Shown: positions 18,890 to 27,219, numbered from the stretch's first letter. The stretch is DNA of 64,000 bases from JAGVIE01 sp964520905 (GCA_964520905.1 CAZFQL010000013.1:1-64000), one strand, 5' to 3'. Numbers and translations are program-made. Notes: generated from the sequence alone by a model not told the origin.

Positions 18890-19534
18890 TTGGAACTCAT
18901 ACAACAAATAATAGATTTCATACTTCACATCGACGTCCATCTTCAAGAGATAATAATACAATATGGAGCCTGGACATACGCTATACTCTTTCTTATTATC
19001 TTTTGTGAAACCGGACTTGTCATTACTCCTTTTCTGCCTGGCGACTCACTCTTGTTTGCCGCCGGAACATTCGCAGCGACCGGTTCCTTAGACGTTTTCT
19101 GGCTTTTTGTGCTTCTATCAATCGCTGCATTCTTGGGAGATACTGTTAATTATTGGTTTGGCGCCATTGTCGGGCCCAAAGTATTCCAAAAGACAAATGT
19201 GCGATGGTTGAACATAGATTACCTGAATCGTACCCATCAATTCTATGAAAAACATGGAGGGAAAACAATCATATTTGCGCGATTTATCCCCATCATCAGA
19301 ACCTTTGCGCCCTTCGTAGCAGGCATCGGTAAGATGAACTACTTCCGCTTTATCAGTTACAACATCTTTGGCGGAATTTTCTGGGTTGCTTGTTTTGTTT
19401 TTGGAGGATTTTACTTCGGTAACCTCCCGGCAGTTAAAAACCATTTCACACTTGTAATCGTCGCAATAATCGTCATCTCAGTGCTCCCTGCTGTGTTCGA
19501 GTTCTTACGTCACCGATTCCAAAAAAATAAATAA
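18890..19534 (+). CDS. DedA family membrane protein
   Basis: This 214-residue integral membrane protein belongs to the DedA/VTT superfamily, which includes undecaprenyl-phosphate and phospholipid flippases. The family signature is clear: FCETGLVITPFLPGDSLLF near residues 43-61, GDTVNYWFGAIVG near 84, and FARFIPIIRTFAPFVAGIG near 128-146, followed by two further hydrophobic segments. TTG at 18890 is the likely start, preceded by AAGGAT. It is 88 bp downstream of rnr and may be transcribed separately. The substrate cannot be told from sequence. Confidence 0.88.
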   Translation: MELIQQIIDFILHIDVHLQEIIIQYGAWTYAILFLIIFCETGLVITPFLPGDSLLFAAGTFAATGSLDVFWLFVLLSIAAFLGDTVNYWFGAIVGPKVFQKTNVRWLNIDYLNRTHQFYEKHGGKTIIFARFIPIIRTFAPFVAGIGKMNYFRFISYNIFGGIFWVACFVFGGFYFGNLPAVKNHFTLVIVAIIVISVLPAVFEFLRHRFQKNK

Positions 19535-19552
19535 AATAATAGAGATTATTTT
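19533..19552. terminator. AT-rich bidirectional terminator candidate
   Basis: A perfect AAAATAAT-AGAG-ATTATTTT hairpin overlaps the stop codons of the convergent DedA and queF genes and is flanked by A and T runs on both sides. The stem is all A-T, so it would be weak. Confidence 0.35.
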
Positions 19553-19971
19553 TTACCCCATTCCACGCTTGCTACCGTGTGGACACCGCCGCGAATTTTA
19601 TAATCGGCGATCACCTGCATCCATTTAGGCTTACAGCATTTTACGAGATCGTTTAAGATTCTATTCACAACGTGTTCCTGGTATATTCCGACATTCCGGT
19701 ACGAGAGTAAATAATATTTCAAAGATCTCAACTCGATGATACTCTTGCCTGGAATATAGTTAATTTTTATTACCGCAAAATCAGGAAGACCTGAGAATGG
19801 GCATACGGCAGTAAACTCATCGCTATCGATGTTGATGACAACATCTTTTCCCGAATACTCGTATGGAAATGTATCCAGCGCTTCGATATCGATCGAGTCG
19901 AGGTTTTCGACATCGTACCTGCGATCAAGACCGGTTAGTTTCGTACCAAATGTTTTTTTATTTTTCTTCAT
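19546..19971 (-). CDS. queF: NADPH-dependent 7-cyano-7-deazaguanine reductase (preQ1 synthase)
   Basis: This protein of about 141 residues is a unimodular QueF, which reduces preQ0 to preQ1 in queuosine biosynthesis. The catalytic motif VCPFSGLPDFA holds the nucleophilic cysteine (about residue 57) and the aspartate (about 64). The substrate-binding segments PGKSIIELRSLKYYLLSYRN and QEHVVNRILNDLV are standard. The frame is open from 19995, but the ATG at 19971 (MKKNKKTFG) fits the family length and has AAAGAAAT upstream. It is a single minus-strand gene here; no other queuosine genes or preQ1 riboswitch are visible. Confidence 0.93.
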   Translation of the reverse strand: MKKNKKTFGTKLTGLDRRYDVENLDSIDIEALDTFPYEYSGKDVVINIDSDEFTAVCPFSGLPDFAVIKINYIPGKSIIELRSLKYYLLSYRNVGIYQEHVVNRILNDLVKCCKPKWMQVIADYKIRGGVHTVASVEWGKK

Positions 19972-20127
19972 ATTTCTTTTATAGGTAAATGGCAAAAAAG
20001 CAGTCTAATGAACCTTCTAATGTCATGTATTAAATCAATAATATTTTTACTCAAAACAGCGTAAAAACCGCACTTAAAGTAACAAAAATCAAACTTTAAA
20101 ACAAAATACAATTTATCACAAAGTCGG

Positions 20128-20156
20128 TTGACATTAGGTTTCAATTTCTCTATATT
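20128..20156 (+). promoter_or_regulatory. Near-consensus sigma70 promoter
   Basis: TTGACA (20128-20133) and TATATT (20151-20156) are separated by 17 bases, 30 bp before the ATG of the coiled-coil/TolB-like protein. This is the best promoter match noticed in the window. Confidence 0.6.
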
Positions 20157-20185
20157 TTTCCTGTTCAGGAAATTTAGAAAGGGGT

Positions 20186-22576
20186 ATGGTGGAAGAACCG
20201 CAGGATCAGAAACGGATTGAAGATTTAAAGCGAAAAGCTGAAGAAGTTAAAAGAACGGCAACAAAAGATGAAGCAAATCGGCTGGACTTAGGGGCGATAT
20301 CATACGCCCAAGAGGAGCTAAAGAATCTTCGAGCCGGAGAGGAAGAAATCGTTCAGCAGAAACTCGATCAGGCAAGAAAAGAGCGAGAGACGCAAGAGAA
20401 TACTCTGAAAAATCTTGAAGCCGAATATAGTACAAAAATTGAAGCGGAGTTACAAAAGAAGATCGGTGAACGGCGGCAAGTTGAAGGAGAAAGAAGAAAG
20501 TTAGAAGAAGAGCGGACACGCAAGAAAGCTGATGAAGAAGAACGACGCAAACGAGAGGATGAACTTCGTCGCGTAGAAGAAGAACGCAGGCTTAAAGAAA
20601 CCGATGAACAACGCCGGCGCGAAGAACAGCAACAACGCCTTGACCTCGAACAACAACGACGGGATGAAGAACAGCGCAGAATAGAGGAAGAACGAAAAGA
20701 ACGGATTGCCTCGTTAATCGAAAATGCGGAAAAATATTTTGCTAACGGTGATAATGAAAATGCTTTGGTAGAGATAGCCAAAGCGTTGGTCAACGATCCG
20801 GTAAACCAGCGCGCACTCGATCTTGAGACACAAATAAAAACGGCTATCGGCGGAATTGAAACTCCTATCTCTGAAGCATCTCCCGAAAAACGCAAACCCA
20901 AAAAACGCGTTCCTTCTAAAACGTCCGAACCCTCTACGACGGAGAAAAAACGCTTTTCAGTACCATACATCCTGCGCATAATTGCTCTTTTACTCGTAAT
21001 TGTGGTCGTAATATTCTTCCAATTGAAAAAACCGGCATTCAGACTGCCGGCTACAATAGCTATAATGCCGTGGGGTGGATCATCCGGCTCACTAGAAGAG
21101 AACATCCTTGGATCTTCGATAGCAGAAGAAGTAACACGACGACTTGGAAGCGTAAAGACATTACATGTCTTAGGTTTTTCATCCGGCTATAACCTGAAGC
21201 AACACACAAAAGAACCGGAACGTGAGGCATTCAGGTTGGGGTATACATATTTACTCCTTGGGAAATTTTCTCGATCCGAGAATTCGGTATCGATAGAAAT
21301 AAAGTTAGTCGACTCTCTCGGTAATGAAGAATGGACGGGACATTATGTAAAGCCATTTACAGGGTTAGCTGAACTCCCCGCAGAAATATCTCAGCACCTT
21401 ATCGATGCGCTCGGAGTTGAAAAGGGAGACATCTCCCCTGGGTTCAAATCTGCAACAACGTGTTCTAATCCCGATTCTTATCTCTTCTACCTTCGGGGAA
21501 GAGAGATACTTCTAAGACGCACTCAAGAAAGCTCGGAAAACGCTTATCTGTTATTCCTTCAGGCAATTCAACAAGATCCCGGTTTTGCAGAGGGGTTTGC
21601 TTCTGCGGCTGATGTTTTGGAATTCAGGATGGAAAATGGTTGGAGCCGGGGTGATTCCGTTGTCATTCAATCACAACATTTAGCCGATGCCGCAGTTCGA
21701 GAAAATCCCTTACTGGATATAGGTTATATCGCGAAGGCAAAAATTCTCGCATTCCAAAAAAAATATGCTTCGGCTCTTGCATGCCTCGATAGCGCACATA
21801 GTCTCGCGCCGAATAACAGTATCATCGATTTCGAAAAGGGCAAAATCTTCTTGAAAACCGGAAAATACGCCGAGGCAATCAATACGCTTAATGATGCATA
21901 CAAATATAACGGAATGGATCCTGAAATCCTGCAAAACATTGCCGCTGTTTACCAACTTGTCGGTTCTACAAAGCAAGGTATGCCTTATCATGAGGCGGCG
22001 CTTAAATATGTTGCCGATCCATTAGCTTACCTTTCTATTACACTTTCAGATGCGATATCCGGCGATCCTGACTTGCGATTGAATCAGAGCAACCGAATTA
22101 TCGCCGCGAGCTATCGCCGTATCAATATGAATTCGAGCGACTATGTAACCCTTTACCATCTGGCACGATTGCGACAAATAATGGGCGATACCGATGCGGT
22201 CGATATTCTGCGGACAACGGTAGAAGTCCTTCAAAATCAGCTCCAGAAAAATCCGAAAGACTCTCACATCCTGATGTATCTCGCACTCACTTTAACAAGG
22301 ATGGGAAGATATTCTGAGGCGATAACAGCCGCTGAAAGAGCTGCCGCTCTGGCTCCGTCCGATGATCTTGTTAAATACCGAATTGCACAGACATACTCCT
22401 TACAGATGTACGATCAGAAAGAAAAAAAACTTAACGAGAGAAAGAAGGAGACTGCTTTGAAATACCTTCGTGAAGCACTGGCGCTTAATTATCGCGTCAA
22501 TGAGATTACTAACTCTGATTTTTATAATATGTTTGATCAACCGGATTTTCGCACTTTGATTCAAGAACCGTTTTAA
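20186..22576 (+). CDS. Membrane-anchored coiled-coil / TolB-like / TPR protein
   Basis: This 796-residue protein has four parts. A highly charged coiled coil rich in Glu, Arg, Lys and Gln spans about residues 1-175. A half-TPR motif (AEKYFANGDNENALVEIAK) follows, then one membrane helix near residues 260-280 (IIALLLVIVVVIFF). After that comes a TolB-N/FlgO-like domain (TIAIMPWGGSSGS, about 292-410) and C-terminal TPR repeats (about 430-790). By the helix position the coiled coil should be cytoplasmic and the TolB-like and TPR parts periplasmic. Similar TolB-like/TPR halves occur at the C-termini of signalling proteins. The start is ATG 20186 with GAAAGGGG. Function unknown; the next gene is a related protein. 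Confidence 0.65.
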   Translation: MVEEPQDQKRIEDLKRKAEEVKRTATKDEANRLDLGAISYAQEELKNLRAGEEEIVQQKLDQARKERETQENTLKNLEAEYSTKIEAELQKKIGERRQVEGERRKLEEERTRKKADEEERRKREDELRRVEEERRLKETDEQRRREEQQQRLDLEQQRRDEEQRRIEEERKERIASLIENAEKYFANGDNENALVEIAKALVNDPVNQRALDLETQIKTAIGGIETPISEASPEKRKPKKRVPSKTSEPSTTEKKRFSVPYILRIIALLLVIVVVIFFQLKKPAFRLPATIAIMPWGGSSGSLEENILGSSIAEEVTRRLGSVKTLHVLGFSSGYNLKQHTKEPEREAFRLGYTYLLLGKFSRSENSVSIEIKLVDSLGNEEWTGHYVKPFTGLAELPAEISQHLIDALGVEKGDISPGFKSATTCSNPDSYLFYLRGREILLRRTQESSENAYLLFLQAIQQDPGFAEGFASAADVLEFRMENGWSRGDSVVIQSQHLADAAVRENPLLDIGYIAKAKILAFQKKYASALACLDSAHSLAPNNSIIDFEKGKIFLKTGKYAEAINTLNDAYKYNGMDPEILQNIAAVYQLVGSTKQGMPYHEAALKYVADPLAYLSITLSDAISGDPDLRLNQSNRIIAASYRRINMNSSDYVTLYHLARLRQIMGDTDAVDILRTTVEVLQNQLQKNPKDSHILMYLALTLTRMGRYSEAITAAERAAALAPSDDLVKYRIAQTYSLQMYDQKEKKLNERKKETALKYLREALALNYRVNEITNSDFYNMFDQPDFRTLIQEPF

Positions 22577-22625
22577 TAAAAAGTAACAGTGTAACTTGAC
22601 TTATAATATTGATTGGATTTAAAGA

Positions 22626-23987
22626 GTGGCAAAGAAAGAGATTTCAAAAGAAGATTTTAATCGGAAAAAACAAGCGAGCGATTTTCTAAAGAGCGCCGAT
22701 AAATTTTTTAAAAATGGCGATTTCCCAGCCGCATTGGAAAAAATAGAGAACGCGCTCGAAATCGATCCGGGGAATTTTTACGCCCGTGCTTATAAAGACC
22801 GGATACAGAATGCACAACAGCATTCTCCCTCAAAATCTCAACAATCTCAAACACTTCAATCTTCAGCACAATCCGGCGAAGACACACAAGACTATGAGCG
22901 TCAGGACGATGAGGAAGAACTTCGGAGAAAATTACAAGCTGACCGGCAAAGGGAAATTGATGAAAAAAAGCGTACCGATACAGAACGACAGCGCGCCGAG
23001 CAGGAGTTACGACGTCGTGCGCTTGAAATAGAAATCAACCGGCAGCGGGAAGAGGAAGATCGGAAAGCCACTGATGAAACTCGCCGCAAACTTGAAGACG
23101 AAACCAAGAAAAAACTCGCCGATGAAAGAGTCCGGTTAGAAGCCGAAACACGCAAGCGTATAGATGAAGAAAAGCTACGTCTGCAAGAAGAGCTGAAACG
23201 CAATGAAGAGACCGCGCAGAAACGAGCTGAAGAAGAAGCCCGGCGGAAGGCAGAAGAAGAAGAAAGGAAACGACGAGACGAAGAGGAAGAAAAACGAAGG
23301 AAAGCGGCAGAGGAAGAAAGGATTCGGGTTGAAGCGGAAGAACGCCGAAAAACCGAAGTAGAAGCAAGGCGCAAACTTGACGAAGAAATGCAGAAACGAA
23401 AGGAAGAGGAGCGGCTCCGGAAGCAAGAAGAAGCGACCTTGAAGAATGCGCAGGAAGAAGGCAAACGGTATGCGGCTGAAGCAAAAATGGCTGAATATCT
23501 TGAGCGTGCGAAAAAGCTGGTGATCAGCGAAGCTTATAACGATGCGAGAATTGAAATCCTGAAGATTAATTTTATTAATAAAGACAATTACGAAGCGAAA
23601 CGACTTGAACAGATTGTATCTAATGCAATCTCATCAACGATCGAAGACAGGGTAAAGAAAGAAAAAGAAATTCAGCCCAATACATACTTGGAAATTTACA
23701 CCCGACTTCTTAAACTCACTTGGAGTGAAGGCGCCCCCGGAACTGCGGAAGAATCGTACCTTGATGCGTTACGCTCTTCGCTTAATATTTCGTTAGATGA
23801 GCACCGGAAAATCGAAACACAAATTAAACCTGAAGTCTATTTGGAAGCGTTAAGGAGAGCATGGCAGGATGGAACGCTCTCACCGGAAGAGGTTACACAT
23901 CTCGAACGTCTGCGAAGTGAATTAAACATTTCTGCCGAAGAGCATCTCTCACTCGAACAGAAAATTCGGAAGGTACTCGGATACTAG
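22626..23987 (+). CDS. Soluble coiled-coil protein with half-TPR motifs
   Basis: This 453-residue protein shares its plan with the preceding gene but has no membrane helix. It has an N-terminal half-TPR (SADKFFKNGDFPAALEKIEN, about residues 23-42), a long Glu/Arg/Lys coiled coil (about 95-285) and another half-TPR-like stretch (ERAKKLVISEAYNDARIEI). At the C-terminus are two copies of a module of the form W-x-(E/D)-G-x-x-x-x-E-E-x-x-L-x-x-L-R-x-x-L-N-I-S-x-(E/D)-E-H (about 350-450). GTG at 22626 is the start, 49 bp after the previous stop, so an operon is likely. I do not recognise a named family. A scaffold role together with its neighbour is an inference from the shared motifs. Confidence 0.55.
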   Translation: MAKKEISKEDFNRKKQASDFLKSADKFFKNGDFPAALEKIENALEIDPGNFYARAYKDRIQNAQQHSPSKSQQSQTLQSSAQSGEDTQDYERQDDEEELRRKLQADRQREIDEKKRTDTERQRAEQELRRRALEIEINRQREEEDRKATDETRRKLEDETKKKLADERVRLEAETRKRIDEEKLRLQEELKRNEETAQKRAEEEARRKAEEEERKRRDEEEEKRRKAAEEERIRVEAEERRKTEVEARRKLDEEMQKRKEEERLRKQEEATLKNAQEEGKRYAAEAKMAEYLERAKKLVISEAYNDARIEILKINFINKDNYEAKRLEQIVSNAISSTIEDRVKKEKEIQPNTYLEIYTRLLKLTWSEGAPGTAEESYLDALRSSLNISLDEHRKIETQIKPEVYLEALRRAWQDGTLSPEEVTHLERLRSELNISAEEHLSLEQKIRKVLGY

Positions 23988-23994
23988 ACAATTG

Positions 23995-24019
23995 AATCCG
24001 ATACCATCAATATCGGATT
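23995..24019. terminator. Hairpin between convergent genes
   Basis: A perfect 9-bp stem AATCCGATA/TATCGGATT with a seven-base loop sits between the convergent coiled-coil and DUF309 genes. It lacks a T-run on either side, so intrinsic termination is uncertain. Confidence 0.35.
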
Positions 24020-24027
24020 GAGGAAAG

Positions 24028-24840
24028 CTATTCACCCCTTTTATTATCGCTTACTTGGATTTTCATCGGCTTGATGGAAATCTTTCCATTGGTCGATAAC
24101 ATGCGGAGACTATCAAGAGTTTTTTTCATGTCGGCAACAATTGCAGATATCAGGATGGTGCAGCGAATCCGTTTATACTCGGCAAATTTCTTAATTGATT
24201 TTTCGAAAAGATATATCGCTGTTGCGGCTTTACCGAGTTTAATAAAACTGAACGCTTCAGCCATCTGAACAAAAGCTTCAACGAATATTTTCCCGTCTCC
24301 CGATTGTTCACGCCATACTTCTTCCCATTCTTCATGAGCCTCCCAGTAGAATCCACCGTTGAACAATTTTATCCCCTCCAAAAATAGAGTGGATTGCAAT
24401 ATCTCGCATAATTCGACATTTAAATCCGGGTTGTCGGGTTTATGAAACTCGATTTGCGGAAGTGGATATCCTTTCTTGCGTTGTCCGTTGCGAGAGCAGT
24501 TTCGAACTGCTTCCTTGCTTTCACCAATAAATTCCAACAGGGGTTCGATGGGAATACCGAAATACTCAGGCATAAATTTTTGTAATTTCAACCGGGCTTT
24601 TTCTAAACTATCAATTGCTTCCGAAGCATCTTGATTTTTGAAAAGACATTGGCATGCCGATGTAAGTTCCATTAAACCGCGAAAGAATACCTTATCCCGC
24701 GAATCTTTCCTTTCCCACAATAATTCCCAGGCTTCTAACGAATGCGGGAATTGCCCGTTGTTGAAGTAGGATACTCCACGCTCGAATTCTTCCCAGTCTT
24801 CAGAAGATATATGAATGTCTTGTCGTGATGATTGTTTCAT
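24028..24840 (-). CDS. Tandem DUF309 protein
   Basis: This 270-residue protein contains two DUF309-like helical domains. The first has FERGVSYFNNGQFPHSLEAW and FFRGLMELTSAC (about residues 18-65). The second has GIKLFNGGFYWEAHEEWEEV and FVEAFVQMAEAFSFIKLG (about 155-205). The G-x-x-x-F-N-x-G-x-(Y/F)-x-E-A-H-E-x-W-E-x-x-W pattern is the hallmark of the family; the first copy has lost the His. Most DUF309 proteins have one such domain in about 120-180 residues, so the doubling is notable. Function is unknown. It shares the minus strand with amrS but is separated from it by 78 bp. Confidence 0.75.
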   Translation of the reverse strand: MKQSSRQDIHISSEDWEEFERGVSYFNNGQFPHSLEAWELLWERKDSRDKVFFRGLMELTSACQCLFKNQDASEAIDSLEKARLKLQKFMPEYFGIPIEPLLEFIGESKEAVRNCSRNGQRKKGYPLPQIEFHKPDNPDLNVELCEILQSTLFLEGIKLFNGGFYWEAHEEWEEVWREQSGDGKIFVEAFVQMAEAFSFIKLGKAATAIYLFEKSIKKFAEYKRIRCTILISAIVADMKKTLDSLRMLSTNGKISIKPMKIQVSDNKRGE

Positions 24841-24918
24841 AAAATAATTTTACTTACAGACAGTTACTAATTTTAATATAATTTAAAATAGTAAAAAGAA
24901 AACCATAATGCAATCATT

Positions 24919-25992
24919 TTAATCATCGGTAAACTTCCAAACACCTGGAATCGAAGTTTCGCATTTCGGACAATGACCACCTTTCAGTCGATTCTTCCGA
25001 ATATGAAAACCCAATCGCTCTATCAGTAGTTCACCGCACGAGTGGCAGTATGTGTTCTCGAAATTTCGAACAGTGCCAGGAATATTTCCCGCGTATACAT
25101 AATGCAAACCTGCATCATACCCGATCTTCACTGCTTTTAATACCGTGTCAACGGGCGTGTAAGGGACATCCGTCATCTTATAGTCCGAATGAAACGCCGT
25201 TACATGCCAAGGGATATCGGGTGATACCGATTTGATGAAGCCCGCAATTTCCGTCAATTCTTCTTTCGAATCATTAAATCCGGGAATGATCAATGTAACG
25301 ATCTCAACCCAAAACTTTTTCTCGTATGCTAATTTTATTGTATCAAGCACATTCTGCAATACACCGCCAAGCTCCCTGTATCTTTTGTCGTTGAACCCTT
25401 TCAGATCTATTTTATAAAGATCAAGCCACGGATGAAGATAATCTATAACTTCAGGCGTGCCGTTGCCGTTCGAGACAAACGAGGTGACAAGTTTAGAGCG
25501 CTTGGCAATTTTAAACACCTCGACACCCCATTCACTAGTGATAAGCGGCTCATTATATGTGCTTGTAATTATCTGCGCTTTATGCTGACGGGCGGATAGA
25601 ACGATCTCTTCCGGAGATATTTTTTCTATGTTAGAAACGGCATGGGGATCGCGAAGGGTTTGCGATGTAATCCAATTTTGGCAGAATGAACAATGATAAT
25701 CACACCCGAGCATTCCGAAGCTCATAGCGAGACTTCCGGGCAGTGCATGGAAGAATGGTTTCTTCTCAATCGGGTCAAGCGCAAGCGAACCTACATAACC
25801 CCAGGGTACCAAAAGTTTTCCACCACGATTGAAACGAATCTTGCATATACCATCTTTTCCCTCGCCAATCTTGCACCGGTGACCACATGCAAAACATTCG
25901 ATCCTTCCCTCACCTATGCTGCGATACAACTCACCGGCACGCGTATGACTGTTGAGTAGTTCCTTGAGCGATATTTGTTTTTCTTCTATCAT
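24919..25992 (-). CDS. amrS: AmmeMemoRadiSam system radical SAM enzyme
   Basis: This 357-residue radical SAM protein has the CxxxCxxC cluster motif at residues 97-104 (GCDYHCSFCQNW), typical of AmrS. The N-terminus has a Cys-rich segment (C33, C36, C40, C50) that looks zinc-binding. The C-terminus has two Cys pairs (CHSCGELL and CPKC), as usual for this family. AmrS is named for frequent linkage to AMMECR1 and MEMO genes, but neither is next to it here. The chemical reaction of the system is not established. The start is ATG 25992. The gene borders the repeat-rich accessory zone. Confidence 0.88.
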   Translation of the reverse strand: MIEEKQISLKELLNSHTRAGELYRSIGEGRIECFACGHRCKIGEGKDGICKIRFNRGGKLLVPWGYVGSLALDPIEKKPFFHALPGSLAMSFGMLGCDYHCSFCQNWITSQTLRDPHAVSNIEKISPEEIVLSARQHKAQIITSTYNEPLITSEWGVEVFKIAKRSKLVTSFVSNGNGTPEVIDYLHPWLDLYKIDLKGFNDKRYRELGGVLQNVLDTIKLAYEKKFWVEIVTLIIPGFNDSKEELTEIAGFIKSVSPDIPWHVTAFHSDYKMTDVPYTPVDTVLKAVKIGYDAGLHYVYAGNIPGTVRNFENTYCHSCGELLIERLGFHIRKNRLKGGHCPKCETSIPGVWKFTDD

Positions 25993-26041
25993 ACTTTCCT
26001 ACTGTAAATATACATGAAATATTTCTGATTTCAAGTTTGCC

Positions 26042-26091
26042 AAGTGCGACTCACTTTGCACCTGAAACCTACACGTAAGTGAGTCGCACTT
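26042..26091. repeat. Perfect 15-bp inverted repeat hairpin
   Basis: AAGTGCGACTCACTT (26042-26056) pairs perfectly with AAGTGAGTCGCACTT (26077-26091) around a 20-base loop. It lies upstream of amrS and just before the MITE-like element, in a stretch without genes. A REP-like mobile palindrome is likely. Confidence 0.55.
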
Positions 26092-26105
26092 TCATGTTTG
26101 ACATT

Positions 26106-26224
26106 GGGGCTGTCTAAAAAGAATCAATTACTGTCTGCCTGAGCTTGTCGAAGGCTCAATGCCGCTCAATTTCACATTTCGGCAAGCTCAATGTGACACA
26201 CTCTCGGACTTATTAGACAGCCCC
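26106..26224. mobile_element. MITE-like element with perfect 12-bp terminal inverted repeats
   Basis: A 119-bp segment begins GGGGCTGTCTAA and ends TTAGACAGCCCC, an exact inverted repeat. It has no coding capacity, and its interior has the CTGAGCTTGTCGAAGG type of sequence often seen in dispersed bacterial repeats. The ends look like insertion-sequence termini, so this is probably a non-autonomous element moved by a transposase encoded elsewhere. A lone right end with the same 12 bases occurs at 61071-61082. Confidence 0.65.
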
Positions 26225-26370
26225 GCACCGTAGGTGCGAAATGTCTATAGGAGTTTCTGCCGAAGCATTTCAAGCTCCGTAGGAGCGATATGTCCCTTTT
26301 TACATGTCGCCCCTCTGGGGCTTTTTAAAGAAAATATTAAATTCTACAAACATTACGTCCCTACGGGACT
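26225..26370. repeat. Cluster of short palindromic repeats
   Basis: Several small palindromes follow one another: CGCACCGTAGGTGCG, GCTCCGTAGGAGC, GCCCCTCTGGGGC and GTCCCTACGGGAC. Several are followed by variations of aaatgt/atatgt/ttatgt. This is the pattern of dispersed REP-like repeats. With the elements at 26042-26224 they account for the 416 bp between amrS and the ORF6N pseudogene, where I see no gene. Confidence 0.55.
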
Positions 26371-26408
26371 TTATGTCGTATTCATAATCAGATGAAAATG
26401 AAGATTTC

Positions 26409-26898
26409 ATGTTTCAACTCATCAGAGGAATGAAAGTTATTCTTGATAGAGACCTTGCAGAAATGTACGATGTAGAGACGTTTAATCTCAACAAGGCAGT
26501 AAAGAGAAACATTGACCGGTTCCCACCAGATTTTATGTTCCAACTGACCCGCGAAGAATTCGACAACTTGAAATTCCATTTTGGAATACCAAGATGGGGC
26601 GGCACACGGAAGCTTCCATACGCTTTTACAGAGTTCCGCAGACATTCGCTCCGCACTTCGTGCGTTGCTCAAAACTGTCTGCGGAACGCTTCGAGAGTTG
26701 CTTGCTACCCACAAAGACCTTGCACGCAAGTTAGATGCACTTGAGAAGAAATACGATCAACAATTTCAGATTGTATTTGAAGCGACCCGCAAACTTCTTG
26801 AGCCGCCGGTATCACCGAAACGCCAAATCGGTTTCAGGGTTGAAGAACAGAGAACTCTTTATACACCTTGGAGAAAAGCGTTTAACAAGAAACATTAA
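26409..26898 (+). pseudogene. ORF6N-domain protein gene, disrupted by a hairpin element
   Basis: The first part reads LIRGMKVILDRDLAEMYDVE, then NLNKAVKRNIDRFPPDFMFQ and LPYAFTE, the opening of an ORF6N (KilA-N-related) protein. In the next frame the usual end is present: LRELLATHKDLARKLDALEK then FQIVFEATRKLLEPP. Between them, where the family normally has a segment beginning EQGVAMLS, lies a hairpin element with 12-bp arms GTTCCGCAGACA (26633-26644) and TGTCTGCGGAAC (26676-26687). It replaces about 25-30 codons and shifts the frame. The gene is therefore dead, although both halves retain good sequence, so the event looks recent. Confidence 0.75.
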
Positions 26899-27009
26899 TG
26901 AACGATAAATTTTAGCGACTGCAACACCTTTTTATGTTTGACATTGAGACCATTATTTTGTAATATCTTGGGCGGCAAACATATTGAGGATCGGAGTTTG
27001 GAAGCTTAA

Positions 27010-27126
27010 CTTATCATTAAAAGTAACTTAAAAACGATTGAAATTTATACGCATGTTAGTAAACAGATACTTGGAAAGATTACAAGTCCATTGGATCAAG
27101 CGATCCAGCAGACAAAAACGAAATAA
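27010..27126 (+). pseudogene. C-terminal fragment of a tyrosine recombinase (integron integrase-like)
   Basis: Thirty-eight codons read NLKTIEIYTHVSKQILGKIT followed by SPLDQAIQQTKTK and a TAA. This is the end of XerC/D-type and integron integrases: the IYTHV segment carries the catalytic tyrosine, and a final SPLD is typical of integron integrases. Everything upstream is missing. It points toward the cassette array that follows. I infer a decayed integron integrase; a phage-type recombinase is the alternative. Confidence 0.65.
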
Positions 27127-27128
27127 AC

Positions 27129-27172
27129 GCATTGCGTCTATCATACCAAATTTGGGTGGATATACGCAATGC
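27129..27172. repeat. Hairpin between recombinase remnant and first cassette
   Basis: GCATTGCGT (27129-27137) pairs perfectly with ACGCAATGC (27164-27172), with partial pairing continuing inward. It lies three bases after the recombinase remnant stop and 13 bases before the first cassette boundary, where an integron attI or a terminal attC would be expected. Its role is an inference. Confidence 0.4.
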
Positions 27173-27219
27173 CATTATACAGTAGTTAGCTGAACATTGT
27201 TTTGCGTTCAAGGTTTTAT

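Noticed and set aside
20368..21105. Long minus-strand ORF rich in Ser and Arg
   Set aside because: It is the antisense shadow of the Glu/Arg coiled coil on the + strand; the composition is an artefact of that repeat-like coding.
22901..23464. Long minus-strand ORF, Ser/Arg-rich
   Set aside because: Shadow of the second coiled-coil gene; no start context or family.
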